64,000 nucleotides of DNA. It comes from Stackebrandtia endophytica (GTDB taxonomy: Bacteria > Actinomycetota > Actinomycetes > Mycobacteriales > Micromonosporaceae). How positions within the stretch are numbered: the stretch's first letter is position 1; each line of letters opens with the position of its first letter. The position numbers and the translations under genes were made by a program. This document shows, in pieces, positions 11,434-20,419 of the stretch. Below the pieces are notes generated by a model. It saw only the letters and a program-made list of their open reading frames with translations. It was not told the DNA's origin and made no database searches. The DNA is taken from contig NZ_VFOW01000001.1 in NCBI RefSeq assembly GCF_006716355.1, positions 2,046,001 to 2,110,000 on the forward strand, read 5' to 3'.

Positions 11434-11821
11434 AAAGGGTGACTTCCACTCGAAAAGCAATAACAGGGCAATGTGGGCGGCGATCGAGAATCGAGGTCCG
11501 ATGCCGAATGGGACACGCTAACGATGCCCCGACGGCCGCTTTCAATCAAGGAACGATACAAACCCGTTATAAGAGCCCGCCGTCTGATGGGCCGTATATC
11601 CATGGCCTGATCAACCGGTCGGTCAGCTACCACCAACGCCGCTGATCACGTCGGTGAACATTCCGCGACCGACCGGCCACCGAAATGAGTGGCAATACGA
11701 CGTGGCAATACAACCCGCCGGCGGTCGACGCGGAATTCATTCACATTGTTCAGGGTTCGATTCCGCCGATTCGGAACCGCCGGTGGCCCGATAGTGACGA
11801 ATGGTGGAATCGAAACGGCTG
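11434..11821. other. Intergenic region between the LPXTG protein and the amidohydrolase gene
   Basis: This 388-nt stretch has no convincing gene; its open frames are antisense or of random composition. It is less GC-rich than its surroundings and should contain the promoter of the minus-strand LPXTG gene. Two structures are visible. One is a 10-bp inverted repeat CCGGTCGGTC (11615-11624) / GACCGACCGG (11667-11676). The other is a direct repeat GTGGCAATAC at 11689-11698 and 11702-11711, with 13-bp periodicity. Their function is unknown. Confidence 0.6.
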
Positions 11822-13081
11822 CTATTGGTGCCGCATCAGGGTTCCGGTCAGCACGGTCGCGATGCACGACCCGGCACCCTCCGACACGATCGCGGAGTAG
11901 GGATCGCCCGCGGTGTCGACGTCGAAGACCGCCAAGTCGGCTCGGGCGCCGGGAGCCAGCACGCCGAAGTCGTCGCGGCCCATCGCCAACGCGCCGCCAC
12001 GGGTGGCTGCGGTGACCAGCCACCGGTCCAGCCCCTCGCCGGAGTCACCCTGTGCCAGGGCGATTCTGCGCAGGTGCGGCAGTTCTCCGGCGATGTCGAG
12101 ATCGGGCGCCGATGCCAACGAGTCGGTGCCCACCGCGACCGGGTTACCCTCGGCCCGGTAGGCGGCCACCGGTGCTTCTCCGACGTCCAACCGGGCGTTG
12201 GAGCGGGGACACAACGCGACGTGGGTTCCGTGGTCGCGCAGGACCGCGCGATCATCGGCGTCGAGGTGGACACCGTGCGCCACATGCGAATCGGCGCCCA
12301 GCAGCCCCCACTTGTCCATTTCGGTCGTCGGTGAGGTGCCGCAGCCTCCGATGGCGGGCAGTTCGAAGGCCGCCCCGACGCCGCGGTGCATCTCGGCGAA
12401 CGGCCCGGTGCCCTCTCGGACGTAGACGTCCTCCGACAGCGACTCGGCCAGGTGCGGGTGCAAGCGCAGGCCGCGCTCGCGGGCCATCGACGCCAGGTCG
12501 ACACCGACCTGGCGGTCCAGGGTGTAGAGCGTGTGGGGGCTGATGCCCACCAGCGGGTCGGCGCCCCCTCCGGCGAGGGCAGCCTCCACGACCGCGAGGT
12601 AATCGGCCCGAGTGGCCTCCCACCGAAGTTTGTCGATGAAGACGGCTTCGAAGTAGACCGTCCCGGCCAAACCGGAGGCCAACAGCGGTTCCAGTGCCGC
12701 CGGCGGCGTCACGACGTCGGCGATTCCGGTCACTCCGGCGCGGAGACTGGCGTTGACGCCCACATGAATGGAGTCGTGCCAGTCGGAGTCGGTCATTCCG
12801 GCGTTGCGGGGTGCGAAGTCCTGGATCCACTCGTCGAACTGCTTGCCGTTGCCGTAATGGTCGGCGTAGGCGGAGAAGCACAGGTGGGTGTGGGCGTTGA
12901 CCAGGCCGGGGGTGAGCACGCCCTCGAACTCGACGACCTCGTCGCCGGTCACGGCGGCGGCCGGGCCGACCGCGCTGATGCGGCCGTCGGTCACCGCGAC
13001 CGCGCCGTCACGAATGGCCGGGGCGGCGATCGGAAGGACGACGGGGGCTCGGTAGACCGTGGTGTGCGGGTCTGCGATCAC
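11822..13081 (-). CDS. Amidohydrolase, probable aminodeoxyfutalosine deaminase
   Basis: This 419-aa metal-dependent amidohydrolase belongs to the ATZ/TRZ (SsnA-like) family. Metal-site motifs are visible: PGLVNAHTHLCF near residue 60, HPHLAES near residue 210, HGVHLD near residue 265 and GTDSLAS near residue 320. It overlaps mqnC by 4 nt (GTGA), using a GTG start at 13079-13081. In actinobacteria an amidohydrolase next to mqnC is expected to deaminate aminodeoxyfutalosine to futalosine (MqnX role) in menaquinone synthesis. The specific substrate is inferred from that context; other cytosine/adenine-type deaminases have the same fold. Confidence 0.8.
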   Translation of the reverse strand: MIADPHTTVYRAPVVLPIAAPAIRDGAVAVTDGRISAVGPAAAVTGDEVVEFEGVLTPGLVNAHTHLCFSAYADHYGNGKQFDEWIQDFAPRNAGMTDSDWHDSIHVGVNASLRAGVTGIADVVTPPAALEPLLASGLAGTVYFEAVFIDKLRWEATRADYLAVVEAALAGGGADPLVGISPHTLYTLDRQVGVDLASMARERGLRLHPHLAESLSEDVYVREGTGPFAEMHRGVGAAFELPAIGGCGTSPTTEMDKWGLLGADSHVAHGVHLDADDRAVLRDHGTHVALCPRSNARLDVGEAPVAAYRAEGNPVAVGTDSLASAPDLDIAGELPHLRRIALAQGDSGEGLDRWLVTAATRGGALAMGRDDFGVLAPGARADLAVFDVDTAGDPYSAIVSEGAGSCIATVLTGTLMRHQ

Positions 13082-14235
13082 TTGGCTTCCAACAGGGGTA
13101 GGGCGATCGAGGAGACGTGGGAGCGGACCCGGTCGTCGGTGGGGTCGTCCTCGGGAGTCCAGTGGACGGCGAGGCGCTCGTAGATGGTGTTGCGCTGTGC
13201 GGGGATGCGACCGGCGGATCGGATCAGGTCGATCAGTTCGTGCAGGTTGGAACGGTGTCGGGCTCCGGCGGAGGAGATCACGTTCTCCTCGAGCATGATC
13301 GAGCCGAGGTCGTCGACGCCCATGTGAAGCGACAATTGTCCGGCGGCTTTACCGGTGGTCAGCCACGAGGATTGTAGGTGCGCGATTTCGTTGAAGTACA
13401 ACCGTGCCACCGAAAGCAACCGCAGGTATTCCATTGTGGTCGCCTGGGTGCGTCCCTTGAGGTGGTTGTTCTCCGGCTGATACGTCCAGGGAATGAACGA
13501 CCGGAATCCCTTGGTGCGGTCGTGGACATCACGGATCATCCGCAGGTGCTCGATGCGTTCGGCGTTGGTTTCGCCGGTTCCCATCATCATCGTGGCGGTG
13601 GATTCGACGCCCAGGTTGTGGGCGATCTCCATGATCTCGCACCAGCGTTCCCCGGATTCCTTCAACGGCGCCAACGCCTTGCGGGGACGCTCGGGCAGCA
13701 TCTCGGCTCCGGCACCGGCGATCGAGTCCAGGCCTGCCGTCTTGATCCGGCGTACCGCCTCCTCGATCGACACCGACGAGACCTTCGACATGTGGGCGAT
13801 CTCGGAGGGACCGATCGAGTGGATCGCCAGCTGCGGGAATTCGCGCTTGACGGTTCCGAACAACTCCTCGTAGTACTCCACGCCGTAATCGGGGTGGTGC
13901 CCGCCCTGCAGCATCACCTGGGTGGCGCCGAGATCGATCGCCTCGGCACACCGCCGCAGGATCTCGTCCATGTCGTGGCTCCAGCCCTCCTTGTGCTTGG
14001 GCGCACGATAGAAGGCACAGAACCGACAGGCCACCACACACACGTTCGTGTAGTTGATGTTGCGGTCGATCAGGTAGGTGACGATGCCGTCGGGATAACG
14101 ACGGCGGCGCACCGTGTCGGCGGCTTCGCCGAGCTCATGAAACGGCGCCTCGGTGTAGAGAAGCAGCGCCTCTTCGGTGGAGATCCGGCCACCGTCGGCA
14201 CCACGTTGCAAAATCTCGGCAATCTCGTTCGACAC
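13078..14235 (-). CDS. mqnC: Cyclic dehypoxanthine futalosine synthase (radical SAM)
   Basis: MqnC (385 aa) is the radical SAM enzyme that cyclises dehypoxanthine futalosine in the futalosine pathway to menaquinone. The [4Fe-4S] cysteines are in the CX3CX2C motif CVVACRFCAFYRAP near residue 68. Family segments include MLQGGHHPDYGVEYYEELF and the C-terminal LHMGVDDLGSIMLEENVISSAGA. It overlaps the downstream amidohydrolase by 4 nt, forming a two-gene operon. The upstream 120 nt separate it from a divergent membrane protein gene, so both promoters lie in that gap. Confidence 0.95.
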   Translation of the reverse strand: MSNEIAEILQRGADGGRISTEEALLLYTEAPFHELGEAADTVRRRRYPDGIVTYLIDRNINYTNVCVVACRFCAFYRAPKHKEGWSHDMDEILRRCAEAIDLGATQVMLQGGHHPDYGVEYYEELFGTVKREFPQLAIHSIGPSEIAHMSKVSSVSIEEAVRRIKTAGLDSIAGAGAEMLPERPRKALAPLKESGERWCEIMEIAHNLGVESTATMMMGTGETNAERIEHLRMIRDVHDRTKGFRSFIPWTYQPENNHLKGRTQATTMEYLRLLSVARLYFNEIAHLQSSWLTTGKAAGQLSLHMGVDDLGSIMLEENVISSAGARHRSNLHELIDLIRSAGRIPAQRNTIYERLAVHWTPEDDPTDDRVRSHVSSIALPLLEAK

Positions 14236-14355
14236 GCCCCGAGCCTACCGCCGTCGATCGCGATGGGGGCGGGTGAAATCCCCCTCAGCGGATTGAACCA
14301 CATTCGCGCCGTGAAACCGGCGGGTCGATTGGGGCCGACTGGCTACATTGAGCCG

Positions 14356-14691
14356 GTGAGCCATTCGCGTGACGAGCCGACCGACGAACCGTCATCCACC
14401 GACCCGACCGCGTCACACGCGCCCGCGGGCGACGATCCGGAAGCCCCCAAATCGGATACAGCGGACACAGACCCTGAATCGGACACGCCCCCGCACCCCT
14501 CCCCCGATCCATCCACCACCGGCCCCGAAACCGGTGGCTCCGAGACCGGATCGCCGGTCGAGATCCTCAACATGGGCACGGTCAAATCCCGCCCGATGCT
14601 GTTCGTTCTACTGACCTGTGGTTTCCTGGTCTGCCTGCTGTGCGTACTGGGTACCTTCGGGGTGATCGCGTTGTTGTTCCTCAACGGTTGA
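14356..14691 (+). CDS. Proline/Thr-rich single-pass membrane protein, unknown function
   Basis: This is a 111-aa protein with an acidic, Pro/Ser/Thr-rich disordered segment of about 75 residues followed by one hydrophobic helix (about residues 82-108: LFVLLTCGFLVCLLCVLG and on) that ends the protein. It is therefore probably anchored with the disordered part inside the cell. The reading frame is open far upstream, but that part is antisense to mqnC. The GTG at 14356-14358 is chosen because composition changes there. A TACATT hexamer 6 nt before the GTG would place a transcript start near the start codon, suggesting a leaderless message. Confidence 0.65.
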   Translation: MSHSRDEPTDEPSSTDPTASHAPAGDDPEAPKSDTADTDPESDTPPHPSPDPSTTGPETGGSETGSPVEILNMGTVKSRPMLFVLLTCGFLVCLLCVLGTFGVIALLFLNG

Positions 14692-14726
14692 GGCGACCAG
14701 AACCACAACCCACCGGGTGTATATTT

Positions 14727-14749
14727 CGGACAAACCGCACCATTGTCCG
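14727..14749 (+). terminator. Possible hairpin after the small membrane protein gene
   Basis: CGGACAA and TTGTCCG form a perfect 7-bp stem with a 9-nt loop, 35 nt after the stop codon of the 14356-14691 gene. It is weaker than the other terminators here and might instead be an operator. Confidence 0.4.
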
Positions 14750-14873
14750 ACGGTTTGCCGCAATGCGGTCATAGGCCCGACATACCGGCGACGACCGGCG
14801 GGAATTAAACCCTCAGGCTCGACAGAACGGACCTTTGGGGCAGACATAGTGGTGCGTTCGGTTGGCTGGCGAA

Positions 14874-14891
14874 ATACCCCGCAGGGGGTAT
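14874..14891 (+). promoter_or_regulatory. Inverted repeat just upstream of the LuxR-type regulator
   Basis: ATACCCC-GCAG-GGGGTAT lies 42 nt before the start codon of the large LuxR-type gene. It could be an autoregulatory operator or a hairpin in the 5' leader. The sequence shows only the symmetry. Confidence 0.35.
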
Positions 14892-14933
14892 CTTTCGATA
14901 CATAAATCTCCGGTGGCGAGGAGATCTGCGACC

Positions 14934-17642
14934 ATGGATATCGTTTCACCTCTTGTCGATCGCGGCCCTGCCCTGACCTCGATAACTCGGGCACTGACGG
15001 ACAACGGCCGCCTGGTACTTCACGGTGCCGCCGGCATCGGCAAGTCCACCATGTTCCGAGAACTGGTGGCCGCGCAGCATCGCCCGAGTCTCACCGCCCG
15101 GGCCCTCCCCGACTCCGGCCCCTTCACCACCGCCATCGAACTGCTGGGATCGGTTGACGACACCGTCATCGAGGAGTTGCCACCACAGTGGCGCCAGACG
15201 TTGGTGACCCTTCTGACGGAGGGCACCGAACCGCCCGGTGACCGGATCAAGGTTCAACTGGCCATTCTGGAAGTCCTGCAACGTCTGTCCACCCAATCAG
15301 GAGTCCTGGTCGCCGTCGACGACGCACATTGGATGGACAGTGAGTCCCGAGAGGTGCTTCGGTTCGGGCTGCGCAACCTGCGCCCGGCGCGCCTGGCGAT
15401 GCTGCTCACCAGCGACCAGGCGGCCCTGGCCGGTACCGTCGGAGGTGGGTGTCTCCCGGTTCCGGTGCCACCGTGGACGGTCAGTGAGCTGTCCGAACTG
15501 TTGGCCGGCCAGGGACTGCCGTCCCGGTTCGCGGGTCGAATTCACCAGTCCTGCGGTGGCAATCCCACGCTGGCGCTGCAGCTGGGTTCGGTCATCGCGA
15601 TGCGCCGCCCCGCGGTGGGGCCACCCCGCACACCCGGCGCGTTTCGCATGGCGGCCACCCGACTGGACCGGCTCACGATCCGAGCACGCCGCACCCTGCT
15701 GCTGGCGGCGTTGGCCGGCAACCCCAACTCGGCGTTGCTTCGCCGCACCGGACGGCGGCATGCTCGACAGGACTTGGAGGCGGCGGTCCGCGCCGAGTTG
15801 ATCACCATCGACACCGACGGCGACATCACCTTCAGCGCCGGAGTCATCGCCGACGTGCTGCGCTCCGACGCCGACGAGATGACCCGCATGAGCAGCCATC
15901 TGGCACTGGCCGAAGCCGAAACCGACCCCATCGCCGCGATCTGGCATCGCGCCATGGCCGAGACGGTGCCGTCGGCGGAGATGTCCGCCGGTCTGGAGCA
16001 GGCCGCCACCGAGATCGATCGTCGAGGTGAGCCACGCCGGGCGGCCCGGTTCGCGATGCTGGCGGCAGCGCGCACACCCATCGCCGACGAATCCGCCCGG
16101 CTTCGCCGTTACCTGGCCGCGGCGGGCTACGCCTCCGTCTCGGGCGATTCACAACTGACCAAGGAGGCGGCGGCCGCTGCACTCGACCTGGCCACCGACC
16201 CGGCCGACCGGGTCCGTGTGCAGTTGACGCTCATCGAGGTCGCCGGGCAGGCGTTGGACAGCGTCGACGACATATTCGCCGAGATCGGCGACCACGCCGC
16301 CGGCCATCCGGCGCTGTTGGCCGAGGTGGAACTGCGGCGGGCCTGGCGCGCACAGATCTGTGACGGCGACATCGGGCTGGCGATCGAACACTGCGAGAAG
16401 GCGCTGGCGCTGGCCACCGAGAGCACCGCCCGAGTCACCCGGATCGCGGCGCTCACCACGATCGCCCGGATGAAACTGGCGCGCGGCGACTCCGACGCCG
16501 AGGAACTGCTCGACCAGGCCGAGGAACTCTACGACCTGGACGACCAACTCCCGGTCAACAGCACCGCGCAGTTCGTTCGCGGAAGGCAGGCGCTGTTCGA
16601 GGACCGCATCGACCAGGCTCGCGAGCACCTGTTGACCGTGCTGCCGATGGCTCACCGACAGGGCCGGGTGACCGGACTGGTCGACGTGCTGCGTTCACTG
16701 GCCGAAGTAGAGCTGCGCGCCGGGCGATGTTCGCTGGCCAAGGAGTACTCACATCAGGCGATGCGGCATGCCGCCCAGTCGGAGACCTCCCCCAGCCCCG
16801 CCTGGTACGTCGCGTCGCTGGTGGAGTTGGCGACCGGCTCACCGGCCCGCTCGCGCATGTACGCGGCACAGGGGCTGCGATCCTCGCGCGAGGATCGCGA
16901 CATCCTCTACACGACTCGGAATCTGTTCGCCCTGGGCCGGGTGCATCTGCTCGGCGGCGACGCCGTCGCCGCGGCTCAGACCCTCCTCAAGGTACAGAGC
17001 CTGGAGACCACCAACGACCTGGTCGATCCATCGGTGTTGCAGTGGCATAACGAGCTGGTCGAGGCCCTCGCGTCGGCGGGTCGCCTGGCGGAGGCCACCG
17101 GGGTCCTGGCCGACGGGCGCGCGAGCGCGGCCCGGTTCGACCGCGCGGCGGTGGACGCCCAACTGGACCGCGCCGAGGGCGTTCTCCGCCAGACGGAGGG
17201 TGACCTGCCAAAAGCCGAAGGCCTGTTGGAACGCGCCGCCGACAAGTTCGACAAGCTGGGTCTGCCGTTGGAACAGGGCCGTACCCTGGTGTCACTGGCC
17301 AGACTCCAACGACGGCGCAACGACGTCGATGCCGCGCGCACCGCGCTCGAAGCGGCCACCGAGATATTCACCGTATGCGGTGCCGACGCGTGGATTCGTC
17401 TGACCAATGACGAGCGTCAACTTCTGGAATCGCGTGGCCGCAACAGTTCCCCATTGACCAACGCGGAGTCCCGAGTGGCTGAACTCGTCGCCGAGGGAGC
17501 GTCCAATCGGGAGACCGCAGAGTCGTTGTTCGTCAGTGTCAAGACCATCGAGGCGATCCTGACCCGGGTATATCGCAAGCTCGGCGTGAAGTCCCGGACC
17601 CAACTCGCAGCACTGTGGAATCAACGGCGAGAGGCCGTGTAG
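14934..17642 (+). CDS. Large ATP-binding LuxR-family transcriptional regulator (LAL/MalT type)
   Basis: This 902-aa regulator has an N-terminal AAA ATPase, a long helical TPR-like middle and a C-terminal LuxR helix-turn-helix. Walker A is GAAGIGKST near residue 31 and a Walker B-like stretch is VLVAVDDAHWMDS near residue 125. The DNA-binding domain spans roughly residues 835-895 and shows LTNAESRVAELVAEGASNRE and a VSVKTIEAILTRVYRKLGV segment. Such proteins bind an inducer and ATP and activate nearby genes. The ATG at 14934-14936 has a GAGGAG ribosome site 10 nt upstream. Its target is unknown; the secreted subtilase gene follows on the same strand. Confidence 0.9.
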   Translation: MDIVSPLVDRGPALTSITRALTDNGRLVLHGAAGIGKSTMFRELVAAQHRPSLTARALPDSGPFTTAIELLGSVDDTVIEELPPQWRQTLVTLLTEGTEPPGDRIKVQLAILEVLQRLSTQSGVLVAVDDAHWMDSESREVLRFGLRNLRPARLAMLLTSDQAALAGTVGGGCLPVPVPPWTVSELSELLAGQGLPSRFAGRIHQSCGGNPTLALQLGSVIAMRRPAVGPPRTPGAFRMAATRLDRLTIRARRTLLLAALAGNPNSALLRRTGRRHARQDLEAAVRAELITIDTDGDITFSAGVIADVLRSDADEMTRMSSHLALAEAETDPIAAIWHRAMAETVPSAEMSAGLEQAATEIDRRGEPRRAARFAMLAAARTPIADESARLRRYLAAAGYASVSGDSQLTKEAAAAALDLATDPADRVRVQLTLIEVAGQALDSVDDIFAEIGDHAAGHPALLAEVELRRAWRAQICDGDIGLAIEHCEKALALATESTARVTRIAALTTIARMKLARGDSDAEELLDQAEELYDLDDQLPVNSTAQFVRGRQALFEDRIDQAREHLLTVLPMAHRQGRVTGLVDVLRSLAEVELRAGRCSLAKEYSHQAMRHAAQSETSPSPAWYVASLVELATGSPARSRMYAAQGLRSSREDRDILYTTRNLFALGRVHLLGGDAVAAAQTLLKVQSLETTNDLVDPSVLQWHNELVEALASAGRLAEATGVLADGRASAARFDRAAVDAQLDRAEGVLRQTEGDLPKAEGLLERAADKFDKLGLPLEQGRTLVSLARLQRRRNDVDAARTALEAATEIFTVCGADAWIRLTNDERQLLESRGRNSSPLTNAESRVAELVAEGASNRETAESLFVSVKTIEAILTRVYRKLGVKSRTQLAALWNQRREAV

Positions 17643-18023
17643 ACCGGCCATTCGCCACCGAGCCCCTTTCGAAGCTGTGCTGTTGCGGCCTTGCCCGGAC
17701 GGACGCCTCACGGCGTTGTCGCCTGTCCGTCGCATCCACAGTGCTTTTCCACAAGCGTCGGTAGCGCCGAACGCCTCCGCCGCTGCGAATCCATTCGCCT
17801 GGACTACCACTCAGCACCAACGAGGTTCACGGACGACCTCTCAGAAACGCTGCGCCGCAATCATCCCGGCCGTCAACGGCACATTTGGGGCGTGCGCTGG
17901 GCCGACACAATCGATACCCTCGGTAAGTGCCCGTGAGGTTCCGGTCGATCCCGCCCACCGACGACCGAAACCCGAACCGGCGCATTGATGAGGACTCGAT
18001 CACTCACCGGCAAGGAGTATCCG
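17643..18023 (+). other. Intergenic region between the LuxR-type regulator and the subtilase gene
   Basis: No gene is supported in these 381 nt. A 7-bp stem, GACGGAC (17698-17704) / GTCCGTC (17725-17731), lies 56 nt after the regulator stop and may terminate it. The rest should carry the promoter for the subtilase; its ribosome site CAAGGAG is at 18011-18017. Confidence 0.55.
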
Positions 18024-19262
18024 ATGAGCCCGAATGCCCGAACCAGGCGGTTGGCCACACTGTCCACCGCCGCACTGTCCACCGCACTATGTCTGGCGTT
18101 CACCGCCGTCCCCGCCCAGGCGTCCGCCGCCCCGATAACCGGAACCGCCCACCCCGAAGCCATCGCCGACCACTACATCGTCACCCTCGCCGACCGGTCC
18201 CCCGAAGCGGCAACCCGGATCGCCGAGGCCTATGACGCCACCGTCACCGTGACCTACCGCCACACCATGCGCGGATTCGCGGCGACCATGACACCCGAAC
18301 AGGCCCGACTCCTGGCGGCCGACCCGGCGGTCGCCGCCGTCGCAGCCGACCGTTGGGTCGGTCTGGCCGACGTCGGCACCGACACCGACCTTCGCACCGA
18401 CGCCGTACAACTCGGCCCGCCCAATGAGGGACTCGACCGGATCGACCAGAAGCAGCTGCCGCTGGACGGTCGTTACGAATACCCCGACTCCGCGGGCGCC
18501 GGCGTCACCGTCTACGTCCTGGACACCGGGGTACGACTCACCCACCAGGACTTCGCCGGCCGGATCACCTCCGGTCCCGACTTCGTCGACGGCGACAACG
18601 ACGCCGACGACTGCAACGGCCATGGAACCCACCAGGCCGGCATCGTCGCCGGAAACGCCCATGGTGTCGCCAAGTCCGCCGAGATCGTCGCGGTCCGAGT
18701 GTTGGACTGCGGTGGCGCGGGAAGTCTATCCAATGTCCTGGCCGGGATCGACTGGGTCACCGACACCGTGCTCAACAGCCCGACCCACCAACCCGCCGTC
18801 GTGAACCTGGCTCTGGGCGCCTCCGCCAATCCGACACTGGACGACGCCGTCCGCACCTCGATCGGCGCCGGCATCAGCTACTCGGTGCCCGCCGGTTCGT
18901 CGCAACAGGACGCCTGCCTCAACAGCCCGGCCCGGGTCACCGAGGCACTGACCGTCAGCTCGTCCACCACCCGCACCGACCAGGCGCGCGGAAACTTCGG
19001 TCCCTGTGTCGACCTGTACGCACCGTCGACCGACATCGTCTCGACGTGGCATACCTCGGACTCGGCGACCATGACCCTCAGTGGCGGCAGCGCGGCGACC
19101 TCCCATGGCGCCGGCGCCATGGCCCTGTACCTGGGTGAGTACCCCAACGCCACCCCGGCCGAGGTCACCGGGGCCATCGTCGCCAACGCCACCCCGGACG
19201 TCCTCACCGGCGTCCCGGCGGGCACCGCCAACCTTCTGCTGAACATCTCTTTCCTGGTCTAG
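18024..19262 (+). CDS. Secreted subtilisin-like (S8) serine protease with atypical oxyanion site
   Basis: This 412-aa secreted protease has a signal peptide (residues 1 to about 33, ending near AQASAAP), an inhibitor-I9-like propeptide (about 38-105) and a proteinase K-like S8 domain to the end. Aligned by eye, the catalytic triad is Asp167 (VLDTGVR), His200 (NGHGTH) and Ser356 (GGSAATSH). Several usually fixed neighbours differ. The oxyanion-hole Asn of AAGN is Ser292 (PAGSS), the GTSMATPH motif is GGSAATSH, and SLGG is ALGA. It may thus be a weak protease, one with changed specificity, or a non-hydrolytic binder. The ATG at 18024 has the AGGAG site CAAGGAG 6 nt upstream. Two hairpins follow the stop. 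Confidence 0.9.
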   Translation: MSPNARTRRLATLSTAALSTALCLAFTAVPAQASAAPITGTAHPEAIADHYIVTLADRSPEAATRIAEAYDATVTVTYRHTMRGFAATMTPEQARLLAADPAVAAVAADRWVGLADVGTDTDLRTDAVQLGPPNEGLDRIDQKQLPLDGRYEYPDSAGAGVTVYVLDTGVRLTHQDFAGRITSGPDFVDGDNDADDCNGHGTHQAGIVAGNAHGVAKSAEIVAVRVLDCGGAGSLSNVLAGIDWVTDTVLNSPTHQPAVVNLALGASANPTLDDAVRTSIGAGISYSVPAGSSQQDACLNSPARVTEALTVSSSTTRTDQARGNFGPCVDLYAPSTDIVSTWHTSDSATMTLSGGSAATSHGAGAMALYLGEYPNATPAEVTGAIVANATPDVLTGVPAGTANLLLNISFLV

Positions 19263-19286
19263 ATCGTGAGGAGTGACGGTTGCGCT

Positions 19287-19305
19287 CGGGCCCCGTTGGG
19301 GCCCG
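19287..19305 (+). terminator. Terminator hairpin after the subtilase gene
   Basis: CGGGCCCC-GTT-GGGGCCCG is a perfect 8-bp stem starting 24 nt after the stop codon. Confidence 0.8.
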
Positions 19306-19340
19306 CATTCACCACCGTCACGTCAGCCGCATACGCGTCC

Positions 19341-19382
19341 CGTCCCGGCTTGGTCGGCCACCACGGCCAACCAAGCCGGGAC
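19341..19382 (+). terminator. Second terminator hairpin after the subtilase gene
   Basis: CGTCCCGGCTTGGTCGGCC pairs with GGCCAACCAAGCCGGGACG over 19 bp with one G-T wobble and a 4-nt loop. It forms a tandem terminator with the hairpin at 19287-19305, insulating the VOC gene downstream. Confidence 0.8.
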
Positions 19383-19486
19383 GGCGCGACCGCGACGGAT
19401 CAGCTGAAATAGGACATAACCGGCCGCTCAACTGGCAGTCTGAGGACCGCAGATATCACGGTCTCCTGTTGAGAAAGTTGAGCGAG

Positions 19487-20257
19487 ATGGCTCCACAATT
19501 CGTCGAGGGCGCCCCGTACTGGGTGGACCTCTCCGCCGCCGACGTACCCGCCGCGGCCGACTTCTACTGTCGACTGTTCGGTTGGGAGGCCACCGATCTG
19601 GGCGAGGAGGCCGGGCACTACACCAACCTGACCTATCAGGGTCAGGAGGTCGCGGCGATCGGTCCGGCGTTCAACACCGACGTGACACCGCAGTGGATCA
19701 CCTACTTCAAATCGAACGCGCTGTACGACACGACCAAGGCGATCGAGGCCGCCGGCGGAGTCGTACGGATGCCGCCCATGGACGTGTTCGACCAAACCTC
19801 GATCGCGCAGTTCACCGACCCGGTGGGTGCGGAGTTCGCCGTCTCGCAACCGAAGAAGCACACCGGTGCCGGACGCTGGGGCGACGTGGGTTCGGTGTGC
19901 TGGGTGGAGCTTCACCTCCGGCAGGCCGAGCCGTCGGTGAGCTTCTACCAACGGGTGTTCGGCTGGACCACACGGAACATGCCGATGGGCGGCGACCACG
20001 AGGACCCGTACACGCTACTGATTCCCTCCGGCCAGGACGACTCGTTCGGCGGCATCTACATCGACGACCAATCAGGGCAGACACCACGCTGGTGGGTCTA
20101 CTTCGGTGTCGAGGACCACGAGGCGGCCGCGGCGAAGGCGGTGGAGATGGGCGGCAGTCGACTGGCCGAACCGATGTCGGTCCCCGAGGTCGGCAGCTGG
20201 TCGGTCCTCGCCGACCCGAGCGGCTCGATGTTCTGCGCGTTCACTCCACCGAACTGA
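19487..20257 (+). CDS. Two-domain VOC (glyoxalase/bleomycin-resistance superfamily) protein
   Basis: This 256-aa protein consists of two tandem VOC domains, roughly residues 8-122 and 135-255. Each has the FYxxLFGW pattern (FYCRLFGWEA and FYQRVFGWTT) and a C-terminal DPxGxxF/A segment (DPVGAEFAV, DPSGSMFCAF). Related actinobacterial proteins are called hydroxylases or glyoxalase-like, but the ligand of this one cannot be read from sequence. The ATG at 19487 begins right before the first conserved strand. The gene is isolated by hairpins on both sides. Confidence 0.85.
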   Translation: MAPQFVEGAPYWVDLSAADVPAAADFYCRLFGWEATDLGEEAGHYTNLTYQGQEVAAIGPAFNTDVTPQWITYFKSNALYDTTKAIEAAGGVVRMPPMDVFDQTSIAQFTDPVGAEFAVSQPKKHTGAGRWGDVGSVCWVELHLRQAEPSVSFYQRVFGWTTRNMPMGGDHEDPYTLLIPSGQDDSFGGIYIDDQSGQTPRWWVYFGVEDHEAAAAKAVEMGGSRLAEPMSVPEVGSWSVLADPSGSMFCAFTPPN

Positions 20258-20262
20258 CCGGG

Positions 20263-20303
20263 CTTCGACGCTCCACCATCCGGGACTTGGTGGAGCGCCG
20301 AAG
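20263..20303. terminator. Bidirectional terminator between the VOC gene and paaE
   Basis: CTTCGaCGCTCCACCA pairs with TGGTGGAGCGcCGAAG, one internal mismatch, between two convergent genes. Confidence 0.75.
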
Positions 20304-20419
20304 GTCATGGGTGATCTTCGCGCCTATCCTGTCCGGTTCGGGCCGCTTTCGCCAGTACCGACGCTAATGGTGATGCCAAAGCGCAACGGTTTCGCGATCT
20401 TGACGCGGACCGCGCCCCC

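Noticed and set aside
13378-14355. Upstream extension of the small membrane protein frame
   Set aside because: It lies antisense to mqnC; only the part from the GTG at 14356 has non-shadow composition.
18024-19262. Subtilase considered as the mycosin (MycP) of the type VII system
   Set aside because: It lacks the C-terminal membrane helix of mycosins, has a proteinase K-like layout and is 22 kb from the secretion genes.
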